Source of the DNA: Microcaldota archaeon
GTDB lineage: Archaea > Micrarchaeota > Micrarchaeia > Micrarchaeales > CABMGC01
NCBI GenBank assembly: GCA_028867335.1
Contig: JAGWGN010000003.1
Location: forward strand, 1-62,553
Reading direction: 5' to 3'
DNA: 62,553 nucleotides
Shown: piece after piece, positions 30,539 to 39,471 of the stretch
Position numbering within the stretch: position 1 is the first letter of the stretch
Layout: the number at the start of each line of letters is the position of its first letter
The notes under the pieces: generated by a model
The model's input: only the letters and a program-made list of their open reading frames with translations
What the model was told of the DNA's origin: nothing
The model's database searches: none
Made by a program: the position numbers and the translations under genes

Positions 30539-31060
30539 TCATTTGGACAGGGCCAACCCGGCCTTAAGAATTCCGAGCACAAGAGCGTATGGGGTGGGAG
30601 GGTTTCCAGGGACTCTTATAGCTACTGGCACCACTTCTTCTACTCTGCCGCTTTTGTACACTGCGCTGCTTTTTGAAAATAGTCCTCCGCTTACAGCCCC
30701 GTCACCTGCAGCAACAACAGCCTTAGGAGAGGGCATGGCAGCATACGTCTTTTCCAAAGCTCGTTTCATGTTTACAGAAACTGGACCGCTTACGAGCAGA
30801 ACGTCTGCGTGCCGTGGTGAGGCTGTGAAGTGTACTCCGAACCTCTCGCAATCAACCTGAGGCGAATTTGCAAGTCCCTCCTCAATCTCCACATCGTTGG
30901 AAGAACCGCAGTCTATCATCCTTACGGTGATTGAACGAGCAAATGGTGAAAGCGAGCGCTTCTTGAGCAGCTCGGCGATTTCTCTTATGACTTTGGAGTC
31001 CGAATCCTTGGAGATTTTGTCCGTTTTTGGATTTTTCAACAATGCGTGGAATTCATTCAT
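30539..31060 (-). CDS. NuoB/HycG-like small subunit without Fe-S cysteines
   Basis: A 173-residue relative of the complex I/hydrogenase small subunit that normally carries the proximal (N2-type) 4Fe-4S cluster. The fold is unmistakable: DCERFGVHFTASPRHADVLLVSGPVSVNM and AGDGAVSGGLF...VPGNPPTP. All four ligand positions are changed: CGxCNGC reads CGSSNDV, GxC reads GDG, and PGCPP reads PGNPP. It probably still docks to the large and membrane subunits but cannot hold the cluster. Last gene of the five-gene operon, convergent with the CA-like gene. Confidence 0.88.
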   Translation of the reverse strand: MNEFHALLKNPKTDKISKDSDSKVIREIAELLKKRSLSPFARSITVRMIDCGSSNDVEIEEGLANSPQVDCERFGVHFTASPRHADVLLVSGPVSVNMKRALEKTYAAMPSPKAVVAAGDGAVSGGLFSKSSAVYKSGRVEEVVPVAIRVPGNPPTPYALVLGILKAGLALSK

Positions 31061-31069
31061 TCTATCACC

Positions 31070-32623
31070 CTACAAATCTGCCCCCGAATATGAGAGATTG
31101 AAGCTTTTATTTATCAGAGGGAAATCGGCAATTATATTGGATTTTACGGCTTTCTCGATCGCCCTCCAGTTGCGGAAGGAGGCGGTTCTGATAGAAAGTC
31201 TGGCAAGCCTTCCTTTTTTCCCAAATTGAACCACAAACGTGCATCCTCCTCGCGGGGCTTCACATACACCTATCCCGAAGCTGCCAGATGGAATTCCGGC
31301 CAACGCCTTATCTGTTTTTGTAGCGACTGGACCCGATGGAATTTCATTTATCTCGGATGAGATCAGTCTAATCGACTCTTTCATTTCGCCGAGTTTGACT
31401 GTAAAGCGGGCAAGGACATCTCCATCTGAGGCAATGACCTCCTTGAATTGGCGCCTCGCATATGCGCCGTATGGAAGATGCCTGCGGATATCGCAACTTA
31501 TTCCGCATGCGCGGGCGGCGGGCCCTACAAGTGCAAGCTCCTTGGCAGTCTGAGGAAATACTCTTCCGGTGGTAAAGACCCTGTCCAAAAATGTTGATGA
31601 GGTCATTGTAAGGCCCTCGACCTGAAGCAAGTATCTGGAAAATTTGGCCAAGGCAGCTTTTAATCCGCCGAGTTTCTCTGGTGCGATGTTCCTAGAAACT
31701 CCCCCTATGACAACCAGATCTCTGAGGAAGCGGTTCCCGAATGTCGTTTCGTTGAGGCGCATCATTTCCTCCCTCAGCAAAAGAAACTGAGAAGAGGAGG
31801 CATAGTAGCCTATGTCCATGGACATCCCTCCTAGATCTGCAAGATGATTGTAGATTCTTTCCATCTCCAGAAGGATAAGACGTAGCGATTCGGAACGGGA
31901 TGGCACCTTTATTCCACATGCGCTTTCTATGGACTGGGCGTACGCTACGGAATTCGAGACAGATTCGTCACCGGATATCTGCTCGATTAAGGGGAGGAGC
32001 GTGGCGGCTTCCTTGTTCTCTGCGAGCTTCTCTGTGCCCTTATGTAGATAGGATAGACGCACTTCCAGTTTGTTAATTTTTTCACCTATCACATGAAACC
32101 TGAAATGTCCCGGCTCTATTATCCCTGCGTGCACAGGGCCGACTGGGATCTGGAACTCACCCTCCGCGCCGGTGCCTGCAAAGTTGTATCCTGATGCTTT
32201 GGGGGTTTTTTGCCTCTTCACAAATTTGGCACTCTCCGGATGAATTAGTATAGGACGCTGGTCCTGAAGGCCGATAAACTTTTTGCCTGATCTCTCAAGC
32301 ATTTTCCTCTCGTCCCAAACAGACCCGGGGATTAATTCGGAGATGGAGTGAAAAACGCTAGAGTGCGCCCAGAAAATTAGCATCTTGCCAAACTTTGGCA
32401 TGCGGAAAAGATACGCAGCTGCCCATTCCCCCGAACTGGAATAGGGGTATGCGAAACCGGAATCGAAAACGCCGCCACGGGTGAGGCATTGTGAGCAGGC
32501 CTCAGGGATTGCTTTCGGATCAGTCTGGACCCAAACGGCGGACTTGGAATCGGCAACCCTGAGCTTTTTGAGTACCGGCTCTTTTGCGAGTTCCTCGATG
32601 AATTTTTTGAGTTTCGTATCCAT
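31070..32623 (-). CDS. NuoCD/HycE-like large subunit without NiFe-site cysteines
   Basis: A 517-residue fusion of a NuoC-like domain (about 1-165) and a NiFe-hydrogenase large-subunit-like domain. The family segment around GIKVPSRSESLRLILLEMERIYNHLADLGG is intact. The N-terminal metal motif, normally RICGICxxxH, reads QISGDESVSN. The C-terminal DPCxxC motif reads FNLSYSGAD. All four Ni/Fe ligands are absent, so no NiFe centre or hydrogenase activity is expected. It resembles energy-converting-hydrogenase-related (Ehr) or complex I NuoD-type subunits. It sits 9 bases upstream of the small-subunit gene. Confidence 0.9.
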   Translation of the reverse strand: MDTKLKKFIEELAKEPVLKKLRVADSKSAVWVQTDPKAIPEACSQCLTRGGVFDSGFAYPYSSSGEWAAAYLFRMPKFGKMLIFWAHSSVFHSISELIPGSVWDERKMLERSGKKFIGLQDQRPILIHPESAKFVKRQKTPKASGYNFAGTGAEGEFQIPVGPVHAGIIEPGHFRFHVIGEKINKLEVRLSYLHKGTEKLAENKEAATLLPLIEQISGDESVSNSVAYAQSIESACGIKVPSRSESLRLILLEMERIYNHLADLGGMSMDIGYYASSSQFLLLREEMMRLNETTFGNRFLRDLVVIGGVSRNIAPEKLGGLKAALAKFSRYLLQVEGLTMTSSTFLDRVFTTGRVFPQTAKELALVGPAARACGISCDIRRHLPYGAYARRQFKEVIASDGDVLARFTVKLGEMKESIRLISSEINEIPSGPVATKTDKALAGIPSGSFGIGVCEAPRGGCTFVVQFGKKGRLARLSIRTASFRNWRAIEKAVKSNIIADFPLINKSFNLSYSGADL

Positions 32624-32625
32624 AG

Positions 32626-34092
32626 TTACACCTTTATTAGCACTGCGATTGCCGCGTTGACCAGATTAGCGATAAGTGTGGGGGCAAGCAGACCTAGAAC
32701 GATTGCTAGCGCAAAGAGGCCCCATACGCACGCTAGCGTAAGGGAGTCCGGGCGATACTTCTTGGGCTTTTGTAAAATCGGGCCGAAGGCCATCCTAGAG
32801 GACCTGAAAAGGAATGTCCCGAATGCGATGGTGGTGAAGACCACCAAAAGCAAGACCACCAGATAGTTGCCGGTCGCAAGTGCCGCTGCCACAAGAACAA
32901 TCTCGGAGATGAACGTACCGAATGGTATACTGCCTGCAAGTCCGATGTTGGCAAGCACAAACACCTTGCCTATCGCAGGCATCACTGAGGACACACCGGT
33001 TATCTTAGATATCTCCTTGGTGCCGTAGACCTGATTTAGTATCCCGCCCAAAAAGAAGGCAAGAGGCTTTGCTATTGAGTGCGAGACAACGTGAAATAGT
33101 GCCGCAAACAGACCCAATGGGCCGCCCACCCCCACCGCAAGGGCGATTATCCCCATGTTCTCTACGCTTGAATATGCAAGCAATCGCTTGTAGTTGGTCT
33201 GGGAGAACAGCCTAAGTGACGCAAGTATCAGCGAGATTGCGCCGAAAGTGAGAAACAGCAAAGAGCCAAAGGATGATGTGCCTACGCTGCCAAAGAGGAT
33301 CGGGTATGCCCTGAGTATCGCGTAGAATGCTGTAACGAGAAGCACTCCCGAGAGCAGTGCGCTAACCGGAGTTGGCGCCTGTCCATGCGCGTCTGGAAGC
33401 CACTCGTGGAGCGGGACCAGGCCCATCTTCGTGCCGTATCCGACAAAGATGAACGCGAAAGCAAGCTTGAGGTATATTGGCAGGATTTGGTGCGAGCTGG
33501 CAAGCACATTGCTGAAGCTGAAGTTCACTGGCAATCCAGCCTGCTGCAAGCCGTATCCCAAAATCATAAGGCCGACTAGTGCCAGAGTAATGCCAAGTGA
33601 GCATATCACAAAGTACTTCCATGCCGCCTCGACGGAATCCTTGGTGCCGTAAAAGCTGATTAGAAACACGGACGTGAGCGTCGTGGCTTCAAGTCCCGCC
33701 CAGATCATCAAAAAGTCCGAGGCTAGGGTCACGAGGATCATGCAGGAGAGGAATGCGAGCAGCAGCGCGTAGTAGCTCCAAACTCTCTCCTCCTTGAATA
33801 TTCCCTCCCTTATCTCTTCTCTGAGGTATCCTCGCGAGTATACTATGACAAACAGAGTGATGGCAGTAGTGACTAGGGTGAATAGGAAACCCAGGGAATC
33901 CAGGTAGAGGAAACCGAACAGACCACTAACTGGCTGGGTGGAAAGGCTGCCAGTCATTCCAGAGACCAAAAGGGAGATTAAGGATAGAAGTCCGCCCGCC
34001 ATGGCAAGCCCTTCGACGACCTGCAGGTTCTTGCGGAAGAGCAATATTGCTGCAACGAACATCAACGGAATCAAAAGTATTAGTTCAATCAT
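32626..34092 (-). CDS. HyfF/MrpD-like antiporter-type membrane subunit
   Basis: A 488-residue, about 14-TM proton-translocating subunit of the NuoN/MrpD family. Conserved pump residues are present: Glu in MIWAGLEATTLTSVFLI and Lys in GYGTKMGLVPLHEWLPDAHGQAPTPVSALLSG. The mid-membrane HVVSHSIAKPLAFFLGG segment is present too. The loop LLAYSSVENMGIIALAVGVGG matches the HyfF/HycC family. It sits 2 bases from the large-subunit gene. Ion pumping or exchange seems possible as far as sequence shows. Confidence 0.92.
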   Translation of the reverse strand: MIELILLIPLMFVAAILLFRKNLQVVEGLAMAGGLLSLISLLVSGMTGSLSTQPVSGLFGFLYLDSLGFLFTLVTTAITLFVIVYSRGYLREEIREGIFKEERVWSYYALLLAFLSCMILVTLASDFLMIWAGLEATTLTSVFLISFYGTKDSVEAAWKYFVICSLGITLALVGLMILGYGLQQAGLPVNFSFSNVLASSHQILPIYLKLAFAFIFVGYGTKMGLVPLHEWLPDAHGQAPTPVSALLSGVLLVTAFYAILRAYPILFGSVGTSSFGSLLFLTFGAISLILASLRLFSQTNYKRLLAYSSVENMGIIALAVGVGGPLGLFAALFHVVSHSIAKPLAFFLGGILNQVYGTKEISKITGVSSVMPAIGKVFVLANIGLAGSIPFGTFISEIVLVAAALATGNYLVVLLLVVFTTIAFGTFLFRSSRMAFGPILQKPKKYRPDSLTLACVWGLFALAIVLGLLAPTLIANLVNAAIAVLIKV

Positions 34093-34101
34093 AATATCAT
34101 C

Positions 34102-35712
34102 TCATTGTTCCTCGAGCAGGTGGTCAAGATTCCTGCTATCCAGCCCCCCTATTGCATCGTTTACCTTGAAGGCGAGCACTAGCGCGACCACCACCAACGT
34201 GAGTATGTCGAAGAGGGTTGCAATCTCCCCGAAGAACGGTATTTGGAGCGAAAGTGCGGTTGGCAAAAGCACAAGGCCGTTCTCCAAGATTAGGAAGCCC
34301 ATTGCCTGCAAAAGCACGTGCGTTTTCGTTGCGATTATCAGCCCTCCAATCAGAATGATCGAAAATGCTACAGGCAAGAGTGGGTTGTGCACGCCGAGCA
34401 CCGCGGTTATCGAGTAGGAGAGTACTATTAAAAATCCGGAGAGTATCAGGCTCTTGGATACGCTTAGTGGTGAACCAAGGAATATTGGATCGACGTTCAG
34501 TATGTTCTTTGAGTCCTTCTGCAATGTGCTGAAAGCACGGACTAGCAGCAGTGGCAGTATGATGACCTTGAATAGTATCGTGGATCCCAGTCGCCAATAG
34601 GTGCTTGTGTCGCCAACTGTCAATGCAATCGATCCGAAGAGCAGGGCAAGTGCCACGCTCTGGACGATGTATATTTCAAGCCTCCTTTTGAAGGTTGCGC
34701 TGAAGAGGAAGTAGAGGGAGGTAGCAAGCATTATGAAAGGCAGGACCGCCTCAAAGCCGCCTGTCGGCAAATTGTTGAATATCTTGCTTAGGAATGCGAT
34801 GAGGGAGAGGAGCAGTGAGAATGTGAGGAGCTTCGGTATCTCGAAGAGCCTCCACTTCGGGGTTAGGCTCTCAAGCGATGCTGTGAGAACACCAAGCAGA
34901 AGAACAGTCAGTAAAAAGACGGCGGCTGAAAGTAGAGGACTGGAGGATAGTATAGGGAGGCCGAAGGGCAGGAAGAGTATTGCGAACAGGCCGAAGAATA
35001 CGACGGTCTTGGCTGCGTTAGCCCACTCAATCAGCGCAAGCAGCGGACCAGAATAGTCAAGGATCATCGCCTCGTGAACCATGGTGAGTTCCAAGTGGGT
35101 CGCAGGGTTGTCGAAAGGAAGCCTTCCAGTTTCTGCAAGTATTGCGATGAATAGGGCAATTCCTGCAAGCCAAAACGCAGGGGAGACCAGGATTCCGGGC
35201 CAGTTTGCAGCAGTCGTTGAAACCACAGAGGACATGCTCACGTTGCCATTTAGGGTGAATGCTGCGAAGAAAACAATCGCGGCGAAAAGCAGGGGCTCAA
35301 GAAGTATAGAGTATAGCATTTCTCGGCTAGCTCCGATTCCGCCAAATGCGCTTCCTGTGTCAAGGGCCGCAAGCGCGCTCATGAACCTGCCGATTGCAAA
35401 CAGGTATATGAACATGACCAAATCCGCGGCAATCAGGTTGTTTGGAAAGAGTATTGGTAGGACCATGGCGGCTAGGGCGACTGATCCGAAAAATGCTATT
35501 GGTGCCGCTATGAAAACCCAGGAGGAGGTCGAACTAATTACCATGTCCTTCATAAAGAGCTTGAGGATGTCTAGATAGGGCTGGTATATGGGTGCGCCAA
35601 TCCTGCTCTGGAAGCGCGCCTTCACCTTTCTCATCACGCCTACAAGTAGGGGCGCAATCAAAAATATGAATGCGACCTGAAGCACCGAGTTTAACACAGT
35701 ATTGTAATCCAT
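34102..35712 (-). CDS. HyfC (NuoH-like) and HyfE fused membrane subunit
   Basis: About 536 residues. The N-terminal 300 are NuoH/HyfC-like: RFQSRIGAPIYQPYLDILKL (quinone/ferredoxin-site helix region) and AETGRLPFDNPATHLELTMVHEAMILDYSGPLLA, the loop linking it to the hydrophilic arm. The remainder is HyfE-like (hydrophobic, VNDAIGGLDSRNLDHLLEEQ end). HyfC and HyfE are separate genes in typical group 4 hydrogenases. The track start at 35724 is TTG; the ATG at 35712 (MDYNTVLN) is preferred. Confidence 0.85.
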   Translation of the reverse strand: MDYNTVLNSVLQVAFIFLIAPLLVGVMRKVKARFQSRIGAPIYQPYLDILKLFMKDMVISSTSSWVFIAAPIAFFGSVALAAMVLPILFPNNLIAADLVMFIYLFAIGRFMSALAALDTGSAFGGIGASREMLYSILLEPLLFAAIVFFAAFTLNGNVSMSSVVSTTAANWPGILVSPAFWLAGIALFIAILAETGRLPFDNPATHLELTMVHEAMILDYSGPLLALIEWANAAKTVVFFGLFAILFLPFGLPILSSSPLLSAAVFLLTVLLLGVLTASLESLTPKWRLFEIPKLLTFSLLLSLIAFLSKIFNNLPTGGFEAVLPFIMLATSLYFLFSATFKRRLEIYIVQSVALALLFGSIALTVGDTSTYWRLGSTILFKVIILPLLLVRAFSTLQKDSKNILNVDPIFLGSPLSVSKSLILSGFLIVLSYSITAVLGVHNPLLPVAFSIILIGGLIIATKTHVLLQAMGFLILENGLVLLPTALSLQIPFFGEIATLFDILTLVVVALVLAFKVNDAIGGLDSRNLDHLLEEQ

Positions 35713-35727
35713 ATTAAATATCAACCA

Positions 35728-37728
35728 TCAGGCAATCAGGGCAAAACTTATCACTGCAATCAAAGTGACCAGCAAGTACAAAAGATAGTGCATCAGCTTT
35801 CCGGTGTGCAGCTTCCTAGACCATGGTGAAATCGTTAGGAAGACCCTTTCCAGTGGGTGGTAGAGCACCGCCTCAAAGAACTGATGGCCATAGGCGTTTC
35901 CCTTTCCGAGAGGGCCTACCGCGAATCCGAACGTCCTGATCACCGGCATCGAGAAGCCTTTGGCGGAGTACTGCATCGAACCATCAGTGTATGGAATTCC
36001 GCAATCCCAGGTTGGAATGGTATCGGGACTTATTGTTTTTGTCTTCTTCTTTAGAATGCGCAGGAAGGCTAGAAGAACTATCGTGATTATCAGTAGTGCG
36101 GCAAAGATCCAGAGCGTTGGAAGCGTGCCCGCCGTGTAGAAAATTGTCGCGGCTCCGGACATCTTGAGCTGCACGAGAATCGGGATGGAGAGTTGAGCAA
36201 TCGTTGTTGGGAAGAGCCCAGTGAATATGCAGGCGACTGCAAGTATTCCCATTGCGGCAAGCATCACATTGGAAGGATCCTTTGCGGACTCCACATTTTT
36301 GCTTCTTGGTGCGCCCAGGAAGGGGATTCCGAATGCCTTCACGAAGGCCGCAACAGCAAGCCCGCTGGTAAGCGCGAGGAAGATAATCGCAAGCGCCGAG
36401 CTAAACGAGATTGCGGCAGATCCGCCCATTCCGCCTAGAAGCGCAGTGAATGTCAGCCACTCGCTAACAAATCCGTTGAGCGGGGGAAGCGCGGCAATTG
36501 AGGCTGCGCCGATGAAGAAGAGAGGCGCGGTGATTGGCATCCTCTTTATCAGCCCGCCGAGCTGATCTATGTTTCCGGTATGGGCCGAACTGATTATAGA
36601 GCCTGCACCGGTGAAAAGAAGGCTCTTGAAGATGGAATGGTTCAGCGTATGGTAAAGCGCGGCGAAAAGCGCAAGGGCGGCGATTATCTCGAGCCCTGCA
36701 GACAAGAAAAGTATGGATGCACCTAAGCCTATTGCTATTATCCCGATATTTTCTATGCTGTGGTAAGCAAGCAGCGTTTTGAGATCGTGCTCCATCAGCG
36801 AATAAAGGACCCCAAGCACCGCAGAGATTACCCCAAGGCCCAGGAGCAGCACTCCCCACCACATCGGAGGTGCCGCAATGCCTACTGCAAGGAATCCGAA
36901 TACGACCCTCACAATCCCGTAGATTGCCGTCTTGAGCATGATACCGGACATGAGAGCGGAGATGTTGCTAGGGGCTTTTGGATGCGCGATTGGAAGCCAG
37001 ATGTGGAAGGGCATTATTCCTGCCTTCACCCCAAAGCCGATCAGGGCAAGCACGAACACAGCATCCTTTGCCACCGAAAGGTAAGTTGCATTTGCAAAGG
37101 CGCTGAAATCAAACGAGCCACCGGCGCCTCCTGCGAGTATCAGGTACATTATTATCAGGCATGCTGTGCCGAAGTGGGTCATCAGCAAATAGATGAATCC
37201 GGCGTTCTTGGAAGGCTCCTCCTTGTGCTCGAATGAGACAAGGTAGTAGGAGGATAGTGCCATCAGTTCCCAGAACACCAGAAAGACGAACGCGTTTTGG
37301 GCCGTGACCACGGCGGCCATTGAGAGAAGGAAGAAATTGAATAGGAATGCAAATTTTGCGGTGCTATAGCCTTTCTTTTTGTACTCGTCAATGTACCCTA
37401 ATGAATAGAGCGAGATGGATATACCGCCAAAGCCGATGAGCGCGGCGAAAAATCCCGATAGCGCATCAATCCCGAATCCAAGGTTCCCTAGAGGTGGGAT
37501 TGTGGCTAGCACTACAGGAGCAATCTGCATTCCAAAAAGCGCAAGAACCCCTGCGATTAGAAGGGTAAAGCTCGCGAGTAGCGAGAATCCCAGGCTTACC
37601 TTTTTGCACAGGCTGCTTTGCCTCCAAAACAAAATCGCGGATGCCAGGCCAAACGTAAACAGCAGTATTGATACTAGTAAGAGATTAGAAATAAGTCCTC
37701 CGACCGTGGTTATTGCATATATTGGCAT
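35728..37728 (-). CDS. HyfB/NuoL-like antiporter-type membrane subunit
   Basis: A 666-residue, about 15-TM protein. Pump residues are retained: Glu in FWELMALSSYYLVSFEH, Lys in GVKAGIMPFHIWLPIAHPKAPSNISALMSG, His/Lys in YHTLNHSIFKSLLFTG. The C-terminal soluble patch TWDCGIPYTDGSMQYSAKGF followed by a final TM is diagnostic of the HyfB/HycC branch. First gene of the operon; the promoter should lie in 37729-37881. The long lateral helix typical of NuoL is reduced. Confidence 0.92.
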   Translation of the reverse strand: MPIYAITTVGGLISNLLLVSILLFTFGLASAILFWRQSSLCKKVSLGFSLLASFTLLIAGVLALFGMQIAPVVLATIPPLGNLGFGIDALSGFFAALIGFGGISISLYSLGYIDEYKKKGYSTAKFAFLFNFFLLSMAAVVTAQNAFVFLVFWELMALSSYYLVSFEHKEEPSKNAGFIYLLMTHFGTACLIIMYLILAGGAGGSFDFSAFANATYLSVAKDAVFVLALIGFGVKAGIMPFHIWLPIAHPKAPSNISALMSGIMLKTAIYGIVRVVFGFLAVGIAAPPMWWGVLLLGLGVISAVLGVLYSLMEHDLKTLLAYHSIENIGIIAIGLGASILFLSAGLEIIAALALFAALYHTLNHSIFKSLLFTGAGSIISSAHTGNIDQLGGLIKRMPITAPLFFIGAASIAALPPLNGFVSEWLTFTALLGGMGGSAAISFSSALAIIFLALTSGLAVAAFVKAFGIPFLGAPRSKNVESAKDPSNVMLAAMGILAVACIFTGLFPTTIAQLSIPILVQLKMSGAATIFYTAGTLPTLWIFAALLIITIVLLAFLRILKKKTKTISPDTIPTWDCGIPYTDGSMQYSAKGFSMPVIRTFGFAVGPLGKGNAYGHQFFEAVLYHPLERVFLTISPWSRKLHTGKLMHYLLYLLVTLIAVISFALIA

Positions 37729-37881
37729 GCTGCTTCCTCAGGTGCGCATAATTAAACTGCTGGACAATTACGAAATAGGTCTATGGGTATTGGCCACAAA
37801 CAATTCGATATTCTTCATTCTTCGTATATGTTTAAATATGCTTATGCGCCGGTCTGCTACAATGGGAAATAAGAAATGGCG

Positions 37882-38781
37882 CTAGTACATAGCTTCCAGC
37901 TTCTTTATCCTCTCCTCGATTGGAGGATGTGTTGAGAACAGGTTAGCGAAGCTCTCTGGTTTGAAGGGGTTTGCGAAGTAGAGGTTTGCGGTTATCTCGT
38001 TAACATTCTGCATCTGGGGGGTGTTCGGGTTCCTCTCGTAGTCGCGGATCTTCTTGAGCGCATTTGCAAGAGAGTGTGGGTCCCTTGTAAGTCTTGCGCC
38101 GTTCGCATCGGCCATATACTCCCTTTTCCTTGAGATTGCAAGCCTGATCAGCAGCGCAAAGAAAGGCGCAAGGAGACCTATAACAAATGCGATAAGTAGC
38201 AAAATCCCTCCGTTGCGGTTGTTGTCACCGCCCATCCCCCCGAAGAAGAAGATGTTCCTCATGAATGCTGACACTATTCCTATTGCGCCTGCGAAGACTA
38301 TCGCAATCGTCATGAACTGTACGTCGTTGTCTGCGACATGGGACATCTCGTGTGCAAGCACTCCTGTGAGCTCGTTTCTGCTCATGATCGAAAGAATCCC
38401 TGTTGTGACCGCGATCGATGAGAGCTTCTTGCTCCTTCCCGTTGCAAACGCATTGGGAGTCGGATCCTCGATTATGTAAACCTTGGGCATCGGTATCTGG
38501 GTTGCGGATGCAAGCCCCTCGATTATCCCGTATAGGCCCCTGTATTTTGTCGGATCCGCAAGCTTTGCGCGCGAGACCGCAAGCACGAGCTTGTCTCCGG
38601 TGTAGTAGGTCACAAGTGCGTAGATTATGACAAGTAATATCGCAAGGCCAAACGAGATTGGGCCCCCGCCCAAAAACACAACGAACAGGTAGATGACGGC
38701 AGTGAAGAATGCTGAGAACACGGCCATCAGGAGGAGTGAGTTTATCCTGTTCCTAGCTATTTCGTCGAAGAAACTCGTCAT
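37882..38781 (-). CDS. htpX: HtpX-family membrane zinc metalloprotease (M48)
   Basis: A 299-residue protein with two N-terminal transmembrane segments, the zinc motif VLAHEMSHVADNDVQ (HExxH), and the third ligand in SRKREYMADANGARL (ExxxD). The two more C-terminal membrane segments match HtpX, which degrades misfolded membrane proteins. It is directly downstream of LemA (12 bases), a common pairing. The C-terminal FSTHPPIEERIKKLE is typical. Confidence 0.95.
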   Translation of the reverse strand: MTSFFDEIARNRINSLLLMAVFSAFFTAVIYLFVVFLGGGPISFGLAILLVIIYALVTYYTGDKLVLAVSRAKLADPTKYRGLYGIIEGLASATQIPMPKVYIIEDPTPNAFATGRSKKLSSIAVTTGILSIMSRNELTGVLAHEMSHVADNDVQFMTIAIVFAGAIGIVSAFMRNIFFFGGMGGDNNRNGGILLLIAFVIGLLAPFFALLIRLAISRKREYMADANGARLTRDPHSLANALKKIRDYERNPNTPQMQNVNEITANLYFANPFKPESFANLFSTHPPIEERIKKLEAMY

Positions 38782-38793
38782 CTGCCCACGTTA

Positions 38794-39408
38794 TTATTTC
38801 CTTGGCCTTTTCGGCCTGGCCTGCTTTGATGGCTTTGCTGGCTGGCTCTCGTCCTCGTCTTCGAAGTCGACCTTTACCGGGGCCTTCTCCCCCTCAGGCG
38901 TCTGGAAGAACTCCTGCCTTCCAAATCCGAAGATTCCTGCGAAGAAGTTTCCAGGGAACTGCTGAATCGCATTGTTGTAGTCAAGAACGTAGTCGTTGTA
39001 TGAGGTCCTCACAAACGAGATTTTATCCTCGGTGGTCTCAAGCTGGTCCTGCAGCTCCTTGAAGTTTGCAGAGGCTTTGAGGTCAGGGTAGCTCTCCGCT
39101 ACGGCGAAGATGCTCTTGAGCGCCTTTGTGAGCTGGTCGTTTGCCTTGAGCCTATCATCGGTTGATCCGGTGATTATCGAGCTCCTTAGCCTTGTGACCT
39201 GTGTGAGCACGCTCTTCTCGTACTTCTTGTAGCCCTTGACTGTCGCAACAAGGTTTGGAATGAGATCGTATCTCCTCTTTAGCTGGACGTCTATCTGTGC
39301 CCATGCATCCTGAACCCTGTTGCGCTTTGAGATAAAGCCGTTGTAAGTCAGGACTATGATTGCTACAATCACTACCACTATTCCCCCGATTATCCATAGG
39401 ATGTCCAT
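38794..39408 (-). CDS. lemA: LemA family protein
   Basis: A 204-residue protein. N-terminal transmembrane anchor (IIGGIVVVIVAIIVLTY), then the LemA signature YNGFISKRNRVQDAWAQIDVQLKRRYDLIPNLVATVKGYKKYE and a long helical body. The last 30 residues (DFEDEDESQPAKPSKQARPKRPRK) are an acidic-then-basic tail not usual for the family. It is thought to work with HtpX in the envelope; the two are adjacent here. Confidence 0.93.
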   Translation of the reverse strand: MDILWIIGGIVVVIVAIIVLTYNGFISKRNRVQDAWAQIDVQLKRRYDLIPNLVATVKGYKKYEKSVLTQVTRLRSSIITGSTDDRLKANDQLTKALKSIFAVAESYPDLKASANFKELQDQLETTEDKISFVRTSYNDYVLDYNNAIQQFPGNFFAGIFGFGRQEFFQTPEGEKAPVKVDFEDEDESQPAKPSKQARPKRPRK

Positions 39409-39471
39409 TATATCACACTAATTACGCGTTATAGGAATTTAGCACTTGCGCTATCTTGCGGATTTAGTAGA

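Noticed and set aside
30539-32623. Pseudogene explanation for the cysteine-free hydrogenase subunits
   Set aside because: Both reading frames are full length with no stops or frameshifts and retain other family motifs, so decay is not supported; kept as an alternative for testing only.
37729-37881. Possible extra gene between the HyfB-like gene and htpX
   Set aside because: No convincing ORF in this short stretch; it most likely holds the promoter of the HyfB-like operon and the end of the htpX neighbourhood.
37415-37885. 156-aa plus-strand ORF opposite the HyfB-like gene
   Set aside because: Lies antisense to the N-terminal part of the HyfB-like gene and into the intergenic gap; no family pattern and the minus-strand frame is clearly coding.
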